From contig NZ_JANZKV010000261.1 of assembly GCF_025060895.1 (NCBI RefSeq), positions 1 to 64,000 on the forward strand: 64,000 bases of DNA. Direction: 5' to 3'. Of this stretch, positions 54,331 to 62,450 are shown piece after piece. Each line of letters begins with the position of its first letter. Positions within the stretch are counted from its first letter, which is position 1. A program made the position numbers and the translations under genes. The notes beneath the pieces were generated by a model. That model searched no databases. It saw only the letters and a program-made list of their open reading frames with translations, and was not told the origin of the DNA. The stretch is from Stieleria sedimenti. Lineage in GTDB: Bacteria > Planctomycetota > Planctomycetia > Pirellulales > Pirellulaceae.

Positions 54331-55028
54331 GTGACAAACCGCATCATTTGCTGCTCGTCGAAGACGATACCGAGTTGTCCGGCATGATGAAGGATTTCTT
54401 GACCGGCAAGGGATACCAGGTCTCGGTGGAGGCCGACGGCTTGGCGGCGATCAGACGCATTGCATCCGAAGCCTACGATGCGGTCATCTTGGACATCGGT
54501 CTTCCGGGGACGGACGGATTCAGTGTTTGCAAGAGTGTCCGACCACATTTCAAGGGCCCGATCATCGTGCTCACGGCGCGGGGGGAGGAACTGGATGAAG
54601 TCGTCGCGTTGGAAGCCGGGGCGGATGACTTCATGAGCAAACCCGTGCGCCCCAATGCCCTGCTCGCACGCCTAAAGATCCACCTTCGTCGATTCGACTT
54701 GCAGCCTGCCGATTCGAGCGTCAAACCGGCGGACATCGTCGTCGGTGACCTGAGCATCAGTCTGGGCAGCCGCAGCGTCGTCGTTGGCGATCAACCGATC
54801 GAGTTGACGACCGCCGAATTCGACCTGATCGAATACCTGGCCCGTCGCGCCGGCAGCGTGGTTTCACGCAAGGAACTGTACGTCGATTTGCTGGAAATCC
54901 CCTATGATGGCATGGACCGGTCGCTCGACCTGCGCGTCTCACGACTGCGGCGCAAGCTGGGCGACGATCCCCACAAGCCGACCCGCATCAAATCGGTTCG
55001 CGGTGTCGGGTATCTTTTTGCCAAATGA
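54327..55028 (+). CDS. OmpR-family response regulator
   Basis: 233 residues. Receiver: VEDDTELSGMM, Asp in VILDIGLPGTDGFSV, Thr in VLTARGEELDE, Lys in DDFMSKPVRP. Winged helix: IELTTAEFDLIEYLARRAGS and SVRGVGYLFAK. It resembles CpxR/RstA-type regulators. The gene starts inside the stop of the acyltransferase remnant and is followed after 9 bp by its histidine kinase, so the trio is one transcript. Confidence 0.95.
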   Translation: MSDKPHHLLLVEDDTELSGMMKDFLTGKGYQVSVEADGLAAIRRIASEAYDAVILDIGLPGTDGFSVCKSVRPHFKGPIIVLTARGEELDEVVALEAGADDFMSKPVRPNALLARLKIHLRRFDLQPADSSVKPADIVVGDLSISLGSRSVVVGDQPIELTTAEFDLIEYLARRAGSVVSRKELYVDLLEIPYDGMDRSLDLRVSRLRRKLGDDPHKPTRIKSVRGVGYLFAK

Positions 55029-55037
55029 TGTGACGAC

Positions 55038-56384
55038 ATGACGCGACTGTTCCTGCGATTCTACCTAGGCGTCATCGGCATCCTGATCGCGGCCTGGTTG
55101 ATTCAGACCTCTGTGTTTCGCAAGAGCTCGATCCAGGAGAACATCCATGTCATCGAAGACATCTTTGCCAGCAGCGGGCGACTGGCTCGTGATCGGATCG
55201 TTGACGGGGGCGAAGAAGGGTTTTCCGAAACGATGCAGTACCTGGACGATCAATTCGATTATCCGATCCGTGTGCTGCATCGAGACAAACGTCCGATGGA
55301 TGAAGCGTCGACCGCACGGTTGGACCGCGGTGAAAGCATCTTGTATTACGATCGACTGGAGACGGCCATTGCCGACACTCCCTTTCTGGTTGAACTGGGA
55401 CCGCTGCCCCGATTTGACGAACCGAGCCAGACGGAGCTGTCGTTTGCGTTGGGCGGCGTGTTCTTGTTGACCGCGATCGGCATCGCGATCTTGCTGCACC
55501 CGGTCAGCAAGCAGCTGCGTGGCGTCGAAAAAGCGGCACTGGCCATCGCCGGCGGTGACTTGGGTGCGCGAATTGACTATGGAAAATTTCGACACAGCGG
55601 GCCGCTTGCCGAAGCGTTCAACACCATGGCCGATCGCGTCGAAAATCTGCTGCGGTCCCAACGCGAATTACTGCAGACGGTTTCGCACGAACTGCGCACC
55701 CCGTTGGCTCGAATCAAATTCGCCACCGAGCTGATCGAGACGGCCGAAGACGACGAGCAACGCAAACAACGCCTGACCTCGATCGAGTCGGCCACCGATC
55801 AGTTGGATGCGCTCGTCGGCGAACTGCTGACCTATGTGCGACTGGACGCGCAGGCTTCAGAATCGGATTGCGGCGCCAAGAACATGGAAACCGTTGACGT
55901 CCGCGAACTGGTGACGGAGCTGATCGAATTGCACGGACCGCTGTACGGCGACGTCGAATTCCACAACGGGGTTTCGCCCGCCGGCAGTGAAGATGCCGGC
56001 AGTGAAGGGAACAGCGCCGAATTGACCGGCAACCGCGCCGCCATCTCGCGGGCGATCGGCAACCTGATCAGCAACGCCGGCAGACACGCGGCATCGAAAG
56101 TCGTCGTCTCGGCGGCCGAATCCGACCACGAACTTTGCATCCGGATCGACGATGACGGAGCCGGCATCGCCCCCGAGGACCGTGAGACGGTGTTTGAACC
56201 CTTTCAGCGGCTCACCAAAGGAACCGATTCGAAAGGGGACCAGACCGGCACAGGGCTCGGCTTGGCATTGGTCAAACGCATCGCCGAGCGGCAGGGAGGC
56301 CGGGTCAGCGTGACTGAAAGTGAATTGGGAGGAGCCCGATTTTCGCTGACGCTCCCCAGCAACGCGGACGTCAAAGCGATTTGA
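55038..56384 (+). CDS. HAMP-type sensor histidine kinase
   Basis: 448 residues of the CpxA/RstB type. Helices at about 4-25 and 136-160 enclose a periplasmic sensor of ~110 residues. A HAMP segment follows (LRGVEKAALAIAGGDLGARI), then the phosphoacceptor box TVSHELRTPLARIKFATELI, and the ATP domain (IGNLISNAGRHA, DDDGAGIAPEDRETVFEPF, GTGLGLALVKRI). All catalytic features are intact. It is the partner of the regulator directly upstream. Its last 14 bp overlap the tail of the convergent PP2C gene. Confidence 0.95.
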   Translation: MTRLFLRFYLGVIGILIAAWLIQTSVFRKSSIQENIHVIEDIFASSGRLARDRIVDGGEEGFSETMQYLDDQFDYPIRVLHRDKRPMDEASTARLDRGESILYYDRLETAIADTPFLVELGPLPRFDEPSQTELSFALGGVFLLTAIGIAILLHPVSKQLRGVEKAALAIAGGDLGARIDYGKFRHSGPLAEAFNTMADRVENLLRSQRELLQTVSHELRTPLARIKFATELIETAEDDEQRKQRLTSIESATDQLDALVGELLTYVRLDAQASESDCGAKNMETVDVRELVTELIELHGPLYGDVEFHNGVSPAGSEDAGSEGNSAELTGNRAAISRAIGNLISNAGRHAASKVVVSAAESDHELCIRIDDDGAGIAPEDRETVFEPFQRLTKGTDSKGDQTGTGLGLALVKRIAERQGGRVSVTESELGGARFSLTLPSNADVKAI

Positions 56385-57540
56385 TGACCACCGCCGTCAT
56401 GTCGTCTTTGATCGGATGGGGATGGCAATACAAGGTCACCGAGGAGATCAATTCGGCAACGATTTCCGAGGCCGGCTTGCTGCGGTTGCGATGAACGACA
56501 TCGGCGGCGCGCTCTTTCCCGAACGGAACGTGATCGTCTCCGCGGGCTTCCCAAATGCCGTCGGTCATCAGCAACACGATGCGTCCGTCCGAAAGCTCGA
56601 CCGATCCGTCCACCTGGTAGGTGTAGTCCGGATCGACCCCGGTCGGAATTCCTCGCGTGCTCAACTCAACGACTTCGCCATCGGAATCGATCAAGAACCC
56701 CAAATGCCCGGCACCGACGTAGGTCAATCGCATTGCATTGGAATCGAGTCTGGCAAAGAACAGCGTGACGAAGAGTGACTGGAACGTGTCTTCGCAAATT
56801 CCACGATTGGCAATTGTGACCAGTTGGCCCACGTTTTCATAAAGTTCGGCGGTCGATCTCAACAATCGACGCGTTCCAACGGTGATCATGGCCGGTCCAA
56901 TTCCGTGCCCGCAAACGTCTGCCAAAACGATGTCCCATTTGCCGTCCCCGTGGTCGATGAAATCAAAGAAATCTCCCGACGTCGAATCGATCGCGACACA
57001 ACGGCCCGCGACGTCGAACCCGGGAATCTTCGGTGAATCATTGGGCAACAAATACTCTTGAATCTGTTTGGCAAACTGCAGTTCACGATCCACCGCCCGT
57101 TGACGGTGTTCGACCATACGCCGCTTGTTTCGCTCAATCGCGTAGAGCAGCGATCGGACCAAGACCTGTCCGTCCAGATGGGATTTACCGACATAGTCCT
57201 GGGCGCCCAACCGCATCGCCTTGATCCCCAGCGACTCATCATGTTCGCCGGTCAAAATGATGATCGGCTGACTGGGAAACGGATCGTGAATCTGACAAAA
57301 CGTCTCCAAACCCGATGAATCCGACAGGTTCAGATCCAAGATCACCGCATCGGGCAAGGCCCCTTGAGACAACCGCTGGAGCGTCTCTGCCAAGGTCGCA
57401 ACGTGCGTGACGGTAAAACGCCCGTCACGTTCCAATCGTTCTCGCACGACCATCGCATCGACGACAGAATCTTCGACGACCAGAATCAGATATCGGCCCC
57501 CGCCCGCTGCACCCGATTCGCTTGGTAGAGTTCCCATCAT
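56371..57540 (-). CDS. Response regulator-PP2C (SpoIIE/RsbU-type) phosphatase
   Basis: 389 residues. The receiver (about 12-130) has the acidic pocket VVEDSVVDAM, Asp in VILDLNLSDSSGLE and Lys in YVGKSHLD. The helical linker leads to the PP2C domain with metal sites in TSGDFFDFIDHG, VLADVCGHGIGPAMI, LLMTDGIWEARGDDH and IKDDMTAVVIKS. It should dephosphorylate a STAS anti-anti-sigma protein when its receiver is phosphorylated. The likely substrate, a STAS protein, is encoded 81 bp upstream on the same strand, and an HATPase partner is divergent to that. Tail overlap with the histidine kinase gene is 14 bp. Confidence 0.93.
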   Translation of the reverse strand: MMGTLPSESGAAGGGRYLILVVEDSVVDAMVVRERLERDGRFTVTHVATLAETLQRLSQGALPDAVILDLNLSDSSGLETFCQIHDPFPSQPIIILTGEHDESLGIKAMRLGAQDYVGKSHLDGQVLVRSLLYAIERNKRRMVEHRQRAVDRELQFAKQIQEYLLPNDSPKIPGFDVAGRCVAIDSTSGDFFDFIDHGDGKWDIVLADVCGHGIGPAMITVGTRRLLRSTAELYENVGQLVTIANRGICEDTFQSLFVTLFFARLDSNAMRLTYVGAGHLGFLIDSDGEVVELSTRGIPTGVDPDYTYQVDGSVELSDGRIVLLMTDGIWEARGDDHVPFGKERAADVVHRNRSKPASEIVAELISSVTLYCHPHPIKDDMTAVVIKSL

Positions 57541-57621
57541 CCAGAGACACGTTGATCGATCGACAGAAATGCGCCCCCGAGCGGCGTGATGAAACCACGC
57601 TCCGTCATCGCGATGGCCGAC

Positions 57622-58860
57622 TCATTCGGCGCTCTTGAGTGCGTTGGTGACGGTGCCGCGGATTTCGAAGACCGTTCCATCCAAGTTTAACACCCGAAAC
57701 ACCTCACGAATCGATTCACGCATGCCACAAAGGTACAGATGCGTGTCGCGGGGCTTGAGCTCGGTGTGCAATTGGATCAGGATTCCGACGGTTTCGGACG
57801 AACAAAATCGAACGGAAGCGAAATTGACAATCAATCGTTTCGGATCACATTTCTCCACCATCGCGAACAGCTCACGCTTGGTCTGCACGAGCGATTCGGT
57901 CGACAGCACGCTGGCATCGTGAAGATGCACGACATGAGCACCTTCGATTTCCTGCAAATCAAACTGTTCGTATTCCGATTCCGCCACTTCGTCGAACGCG
58001 ACCTCATCGGCGGCCTTGGGATCGCGCGGCTGCGTCAACGGCGTCATCCGAAACAGGCTTTCCATCGCCTCGGCCAATTCACGTGCCGACGCATAACGCT
58101 CGCTGGCGCCGAACGACAATGCCTTGGCAAACGTCTTTTTGAACTGATCGGCCGCACCGCTGTCCAATCCTTCGTACAGCCCACTTTGAAACACTTCCTC
58201 GGCGGATTGGGGGGCGTGACCGGTCAGCACGAAGAATCCGATGGCAGCCAGGGAATAAACATCCGACTGAGGTCGAATCGCGTCACCGGATCCGACCGAC
58301 ACCTCGGGGGCAGCAAACTCGTTACGAAAGTCCGCCGATTCCTCGTCATCCTCGGACAACAGCATCCCGGGCATCCCGAGATCCGCGATCACCGGTTCGC
58401 CGTTCTTTTCCAGCACCACGCATTCCGGAGAAAGGTATCCATGGACCAAACCGACCGCGTGCATTTGACTGACGCCCAACGCAAGCTTTCCGACCAGCAA
58501 GGCAACCTGCCGGGGTTCGATCAGCGCGGCTTGCTTCGGCTCGACCGTCGCATTTTGGGCGGTGATTTCGCGTAAATTCGGCCCCTCGACGAGGGTCGTT
58601 GCCAGATAATCCACGCCGTCGGTCTGGCCGAAATCTAAAACGGCCGACAGATGCGCGTTCCGCAGACCCGCCAACGCATGGGCACGGGCATCAAAATCGC
58701 TGCGAATCTGTGCATCCAACCCGGAAAAATCGGCGATCCGGACCGTCAACTTGCGATCCAGATGCGGGTCATAAGCCAAATAGACGGACTGACGCCCTTC
58801 ACGTTTGAGCAGCTGTTTCAGCTCAAATCTGCCCACGGATTTAATGTTTAGTTCTTCCAT
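57622..58860 (-). CDS. Pseudokinase-STAS fusion (anti-anti-sigma-type)
   Basis: 412 residues. The first ~275 follow the Hanks kinase fold but lack catalysis: glycine loop is degenerate (LLKREGRQSVYLAYD), beta-3 Lys is Arg41 (LTVRI), HRD is HGY (His140-Gly-Tyr142) in HGYLSPEC, so the catalytic Asp, Lys and Asn are missing; DFG is DLG. The APE and later helices (FAAPEVSVGSGDA, SDVYSLAAIGFFVLTG) remain. Residues ~300-405 form a STAS domain with helix LYLCGMRESIREVFRVLNL and the possible phospho-acceptor Ser-Ser in VRFCSSETVGILIQLH, at the place of the DSSG site of SpoIIAA. It likely binds an HATPase anti-sigma protein. Neighbours are the PP2C gene and, divergently, the REC-HATPase gene. Confidence 0.85.
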   Translation of the reverse strand: MEELNIKSVGRFELKQLLKREGRQSVYLAYDPHLDRKLTVRIADFSGLDAQIRSDFDARAHALAGLRNAHLSAVLDFGQTDGVDYLATTLVEGPNLREITAQNATVEPKQAALIEPRQVALLVGKLALGVSQMHAVGLVHGYLSPECVVLEKNGEPVIADLGMPGMLLSEDDEESADFRNEFAAPEVSVGSGDAIRPQSDVYSLAAIGFFVLTGHAPQSAEEVFQSGLYEGLDSGAADQFKKTFAKALSFGASERYASARELAEAMESLFRMTPLTQPRDPKAADEVAFDEVAESEYEQFDLQEIEGAHVVHLHDASVLSTESLVQTKRELFAMVEKCDPKRLIVNFASVRFCSSETVGILIQLHTELKPRDTHLYLCGMRESIREVFRVLNLDGTVFEIRGTVTNALKSAE

Positions 58861-59227
58861 CCTTTGGTCGTCTCCAGTAACCAGACCAAAGCGGACGGGT
58901 GGAATCGAGGACTCCTAATATTGATTACTTCAACGCTGCTGTCAACTAACCGGCGATCCATCAGCAGGGGCCCCCAGGAGGGCCCCTTGGCCCCGCCGCA
59001 ATGGCAGTCCGCAGCATCGTCCGGCAAGCAGGAATCCCCCGCCGAAAACCGGTGGATGATTCTTGATTTCCGCCCACGGATCGGACCACCCTGCCCGCAC
59101 CCGACCGTGCAGATCGATAGACTGAACGATGCCGTCGAACGCCCGGAAAGGCATTGGAGACCGCCCACTCGGAGAGTGGGGCAATCCTGACGCTCACAAT
59201 CGAGATCCCGAAACGCGCAGATTGAAG
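58861..59227. other. Divergent intergenic region of the partner-switching genes
   Basis: Of 367 bp, the only clear structure is a GC-rich hairpin AGGGGCC/GGCCCCT (58966-58972 with 58981-58987) and a small one around CCCACTC-GGAG-AGTGGG near 59165-59180. Promoters for both directions must lie here but none is assignable. No gene is seen. Confidence 0.45.
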
Positions 59228-60127
59228 ATGACAACTATTTTGGTCGTGGACGATTCACGTGTCGATCAGACGCTGGTACAGGGGATCTTGTCGAATCATC
59301 ACGATCTGGAACTTCGTTTTGCGGGCCATGGCGTCGAGGCGATGCAATCGATTCAACAGCAAGCCCCCGACTTAGTCGTCACGGATCTGATGATGCCGGA
59401 GATGGATGGCTTGCAACTGGTCCGTCGCATTCGACAGGACCGACCCGAAATTCCGGTGATCGTGATGACGGCGATGGGGTCGGCCACCAATGCCGTCGAA
59501 GCGTTAGAAGTCGGTGCGGCGAGTTTCGTCCCCAAATTACAGTTGACCGAACGACTGTCCGATACCGTGCGGCAAGTGCTGATGCTCAAGCAAGCCGTCC
59601 ATCCCTACGGCGGCGTCGTCCGCTGTCTTTCCGATGCCGAGTTGACGTTTCACTTGCGCAGCGACATCAATCTGATCCCCCAATTCGTCGACCTGGTTCA
59701 ACGCACCACCTCGGGGTTGGCCATTTGCGATGCGACCGAAGCGATCCGCATCAGCCTGGCACTCGAAGAGGCGTTACTGAACGCGCTGGTGCATGGCAAT
59801 TTCGAATTGACCGCGGAGGTTGCCAGCAACGGCATCAATCCGTCCAGCGACGTGTTCAGCAATCGTTCCAACGAGCCGCCCTACTGCGATCGAACCATTT
59901 TCGTCCAACTCAGTGTCTCCGGCGCCGCGATGACGTTTGTCATCCGAGATGAAGGCCCCGGTTTTGATGTCGCTCAACTACCCGATGAAAACGATTTAAC
60001 ACCCTTTGAAGGCGGCATCGGTCGCGGCATTCGATTGATGCGTTCGTTCATGGACAAGGTGTCGTTCAATGCCAAGGGCAATGAAGTCACGCTCGTGAGA
60101 AACTTTCGATCCACCGCCGATGGCTAG
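59228..60127 (+). CDS. Response regulator-HATPase (anti-sigma-type) protein
   Basis: 299 residues from the ATG at 59228 (MTTILVVDDSRVDQTLVQGI). Receiver (about 1-120): DD pair in LVVDDSRVDQ, Asp in DLVVTDLMMPEMDGLQ, Thr in VMTAMGSA, Lys in FVPKLQLTE. The C-terminal part (about 150-295) is an HATPase_c domain of the RsbW/SpoIIAB type: N box ALEEALLNALVHGN, G1 box IRDEGPGFD, G2 box GGIGRGIRLMRSF. There is no histidine phosphoacceptor, so it is not a sensor kinase. It may phosphorylate the STAS domain encoded divergently. The next gene follows after only 8 bp. Confidence 0.9.
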   Translation: MTTILVVDDSRVDQTLVQGILSNHHDLELRFAGHGVEAMQSIQQQAPDLVVTDLMMPEMDGLQLVRRIRQDRPEIPVIVMTAMGSATNAVEALEVGAASFVPKLQLTERLSDTVRQVLMLKQAVHPYGGVVRCLSDAELTFHLRSDINLIPQFVDLVQRTTSGLAICDATEAIRISLALEEALLNALVHGNFELTAEVASNGINPSSDVFSNRSNEPPYCDRTIFVQLSVSGAAMTFVIRDEGPGFDVAQLPDENDLTPFEGGIGRGIRLMRSFMDKVSFNAKGNEVTLVRNFRSTADG

Positions 60128-60135
60128 CCGACCCG

Positions 60136-62139
60136 ATGGACGTCGACGAACCACCCGTTGTGCTGTTCCCCCATCATCCGACCGAAGTGATGCCGATGAT
60201 CAAGCTGAGCCGAATACTCACCGTGATTGACGTGGAGACGTCTGCGGATGCACCGCTGACCGATGCATTGGCCATGGCGGCACGCAATCAAGCGGAATTG
60301 CACCTGCTGCACGTCGTGGCCAAGCACGCGATTCCACGCTTCGGCAGCGAGAAACGTTTGCACCAGGCCCGCGAAAAACTAGTCGCCCTGCAAATCCCCA
60401 ACGAACAGGTTGCGGTCAAACGCGACATTCGACGCGGAACACTGACCGATTGCATCGCCGGCTATGTCCACGATCACGGCATCAACATGGTCTACCTCGC
60501 CCCGGAAGGCGTCGGCGCAACGGACAAAAAGGAATTTCGTTCGATCGTCAATCGCGTGCTCGACGTGTTGACCATCCCGGTGTTGATCAAGCCCTTCGAA
60601 AACCAAGTCCAATCGGATCAAATTCATCGCGCCGCCGAGGTGGTCGAAGCACTCGGCGACGAGCCCCGGACCGGCCAGCACGACCAAACCCTCGTGCGGC
60701 TGCGTGAGGCGGTCGAAGCGGAAATGCAATTGCCCCGCGAACTCGCCGAACGCCTGGTCGCACAAATGGAAACCCGAGGCATCTTGACCTGGACGGTATC
60801 GGCAGATGACGACGATCAGGACAATCATCACGGCCACTGGCAGGTTCACGTGGAGAAAACCGAGGACGCCCCCGCGGCGGCAGAGGCTGCCGAAGACTTT
60901 GCCGAAACCACCACGGCGATCAGCTTGCTGCGTCGGGCGATCGAAGCCGAAGCAACCGACATCCATGTCGACCCGCTCTCCAAAGATGAATACGTCGTCC
61001 ATTTTCGTGTCGACGGAAAAATGCAACAATTCTGCACCATGCATCACAACATCGCTTCCCAAGCGATGAAGCAACTCAAACTGATGGCCAACGTCAGCTT
61101 GTCGGATCCCTTCCGGCCCTCCGAAAGTCGCCTGGAACTGCCCGATTCGATCTCGACACACGAGGTCCGCATCACGACGGCGCCGGTCGCCCAAGGCGAA
61201 GCCATCGCGTTGCGATTGATCGATTACGAACAGTCACGCAAACCGCTCAGCGAACTGGGGCTCTCCCAAAATTCCTTTGCCTCGGTTTACCGCATGCTGC
61301 ATCGGCGGTCCGGAGTCGTTTTGATCAGCGGCCCGACGGGGGCCGGCAAAACGACGACGGCTTACTCGATGCTGAATGTCCTGTTCTCGGAAAAACAGAA
61401 CATCATTTCGATCGAAGACCCGGTGGAATTGATCGTTCCCTTTATGAGACAGATCGATGTCGATCAGCGGCACGGATTCACGATGCAGGCGGGACTTTCG
61501 ACCATCTTGCGGATGGATCCGGACGTCGTCTTCGTCGGCGAGATCCGCGATCGGGAAGGCGCCAAGGTCGCAATGCATGCCGCCTCCTGTGGGAAACGCG
61601 CATTCAGCACGATCCACCGACGCGACGTCTCGTCGACGCTGTCGGCGATGCAGGATTTCGAGATCGATCCGACGACGTTGGCTAGCAACCTGGCCGGCGT
61701 GATCACCCAACGACTGGTCCGTCGACTGTGCACGCATTGTTGTCAGGTCAGTCCGGTGACGAAGCAAGAGCAGGCGCTCTTTGAAGCCCACAACCTGGTC
61801 GTGCCGACGACCATCGCGCGACCCCGATCATGCGAGCACTGCCGTGGCACCGGATACAAAGGCCGAATCGGGGTCTTCGAAGCCGTCGTGATCGATGACG
61901 AACTGATCGACGCGATCCAGAGTCGCAAACCGGAATCAGAGATCCGATCGATCATCCGCGCCGGCGGGGCCGGCCTGGTACGCGACGCATTGATGAAGGT
62001 CCGTGACAAAATCACGTCGATCCAAGAAGTTCAAGACATGAGTTGGATGACCGAAACCATGCCGATCGAAAGCCCGGCGGAGAACAAAAACGATACCTAT
62101 CAACGTGGCGCACCGTTCCTTCACCTGCCCACACGTTGA
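60136..62139 (+). CDS. UspA-GspE/PilB fusion ATPase
   Basis: 667 residues. The first ~155 resemble a universal stress protein domain (IKLSRILTVIDVETSADAPL, ELHLLHVVAKH, a degenerate ATP motif near GVGATDKKEF, LDVLTIPVLIKPF). Then comes a type II/IV secretion ATPase: GspE-type N-lobe (ATDIHVDPLSKDEYVVHFRV), Walker A GPTGAGKTTT near 398, Asp box, Walker B DPDVVFVGEIRD near 460, His box FSTIHRRDVSS, and a zinc-type site CTHCCQV ... CEHC (about 531-568). So it could power pilus or secretion assembly with a UspA sensor. An in-frame ATG at 60196 may be the real start. No pilin, GspD or PilC gene is adjacent. It is probably co-transcribed with the REC-HATPase gene. Confidence 0.88.
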   Translation: MDVDEPPVVLFPHHPTEVMPMIKLSRILTVIDVETSADAPLTDALAMAARNQAELHLLHVVAKHAIPRFGSEKRLHQAREKLVALQIPNEQVAVKRDIRRGTLTDCIAGYVHDHGINMVYLAPEGVGATDKKEFRSIVNRVLDVLTIPVLIKPFENQVQSDQIHRAAEVVEALGDEPRTGQHDQTLVRLREAVEAEMQLPRELAERLVAQMETRGILTWTVSADDDDQDNHHGHWQVHVEKTEDAPAAAEAAEDFAETTTAISLLRRAIEAEATDIHVDPLSKDEYVVHFRVDGKMQQFCTMHHNIASQAMKQLKLMANVSLSDPFRPSESRLELPDSISTHEVRITTAPVAQGEAIALRLIDYEQSRKPLSELGLSQNSFASVYRMLHRRSGVVLISGPTGAGKTTTAYSMLNVLFSEKQNIISIEDPVELIVPFMRQIDVDQRHGFTMQAGLSTILRMDPDVVFVGEIRDREGAKVAMHAASCGKRAFSTIHRRDVSSTLSAMQDFEIDPTTLASNLAGVITQRLVRRLCTHCCQVSPVTKQEQALFEAHNLVVPTTIARPRSCEHCRGTGYKGRIGVFEAVVIDDELIDAIQSRKPESEIRSIIRAGGAGLVRDALMKVRDKITSIQEVQDMSWMTETMPIESPAENKNDTYQRGAPFLHLPTR

Positions 62140-62171
62140 GAAGCAAGCGGATCGGATGCCCCTCCCTGCCG

Positions 62172-62296
62172 GAGATCGTGCAGTTTCAAAGTTGTCGATA
62201 GTCAAGGGTTTTCGTCACTCTTCCCCTGGGCATTGGTGTCGACACATCTTGCGTCACCCTCCCAGAGGGAGGGTGACTTCAAACTGCACGAATCTC
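62172..62296. repeat. Nested inverted repeat element
   Basis: Outer arms (62172-62192 and 62276-62296) pair over most of 21 bases, with one base inserted and one mismatched. Near the right arm sits a perfect 11-bp hairpin GTCACCCTCCC-AGA-GGGAGGGTGAC (62253-62277), a good terminator stem though without a long T run. The 125-bp unit may be a small mobile element. Confidence 0.65.
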
Positions 62297-62336
62297 TGTT
62301 AGGAGCACGACGGAAAAGGTGTCGACCTCAAAAAGG

Positions 62337-62366
62337 TTGCATAAACTCTCTTTAAACGGCTATACT
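62337..62366 (+). promoter_or_regulatory. Sigma-70-type promoter of the DUF1501 gene
   Basis: TTGCAT (62337-62342), an 18-bp spacer and TATACT (62361-62366) resemble the sigma-70 -35 and -10 boxes closely. Transcription would begin near 62373, about 78 bases before the ATG at 62451. Confidence 0.55.
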
Positions 62367-62450
62367 GCGGACCGATGCATCGCTCGGGCCAACGGATTGA
62401 TTCCGCCCGGGTCCCACCTGAATCATCCCACCACTCACCCCGGCCTGATC

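Larger units (their letters stand above)
62140..62450. other. Intergenic region with nested inverted repeat and promoter
   Basis: 311 bp between the fusion ATPase and DUF1501 genes. It contains the repeat at 62172-62296 and the promoter at 62337-62366. No further gene or RNA is seen. Confidence 0.5.
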
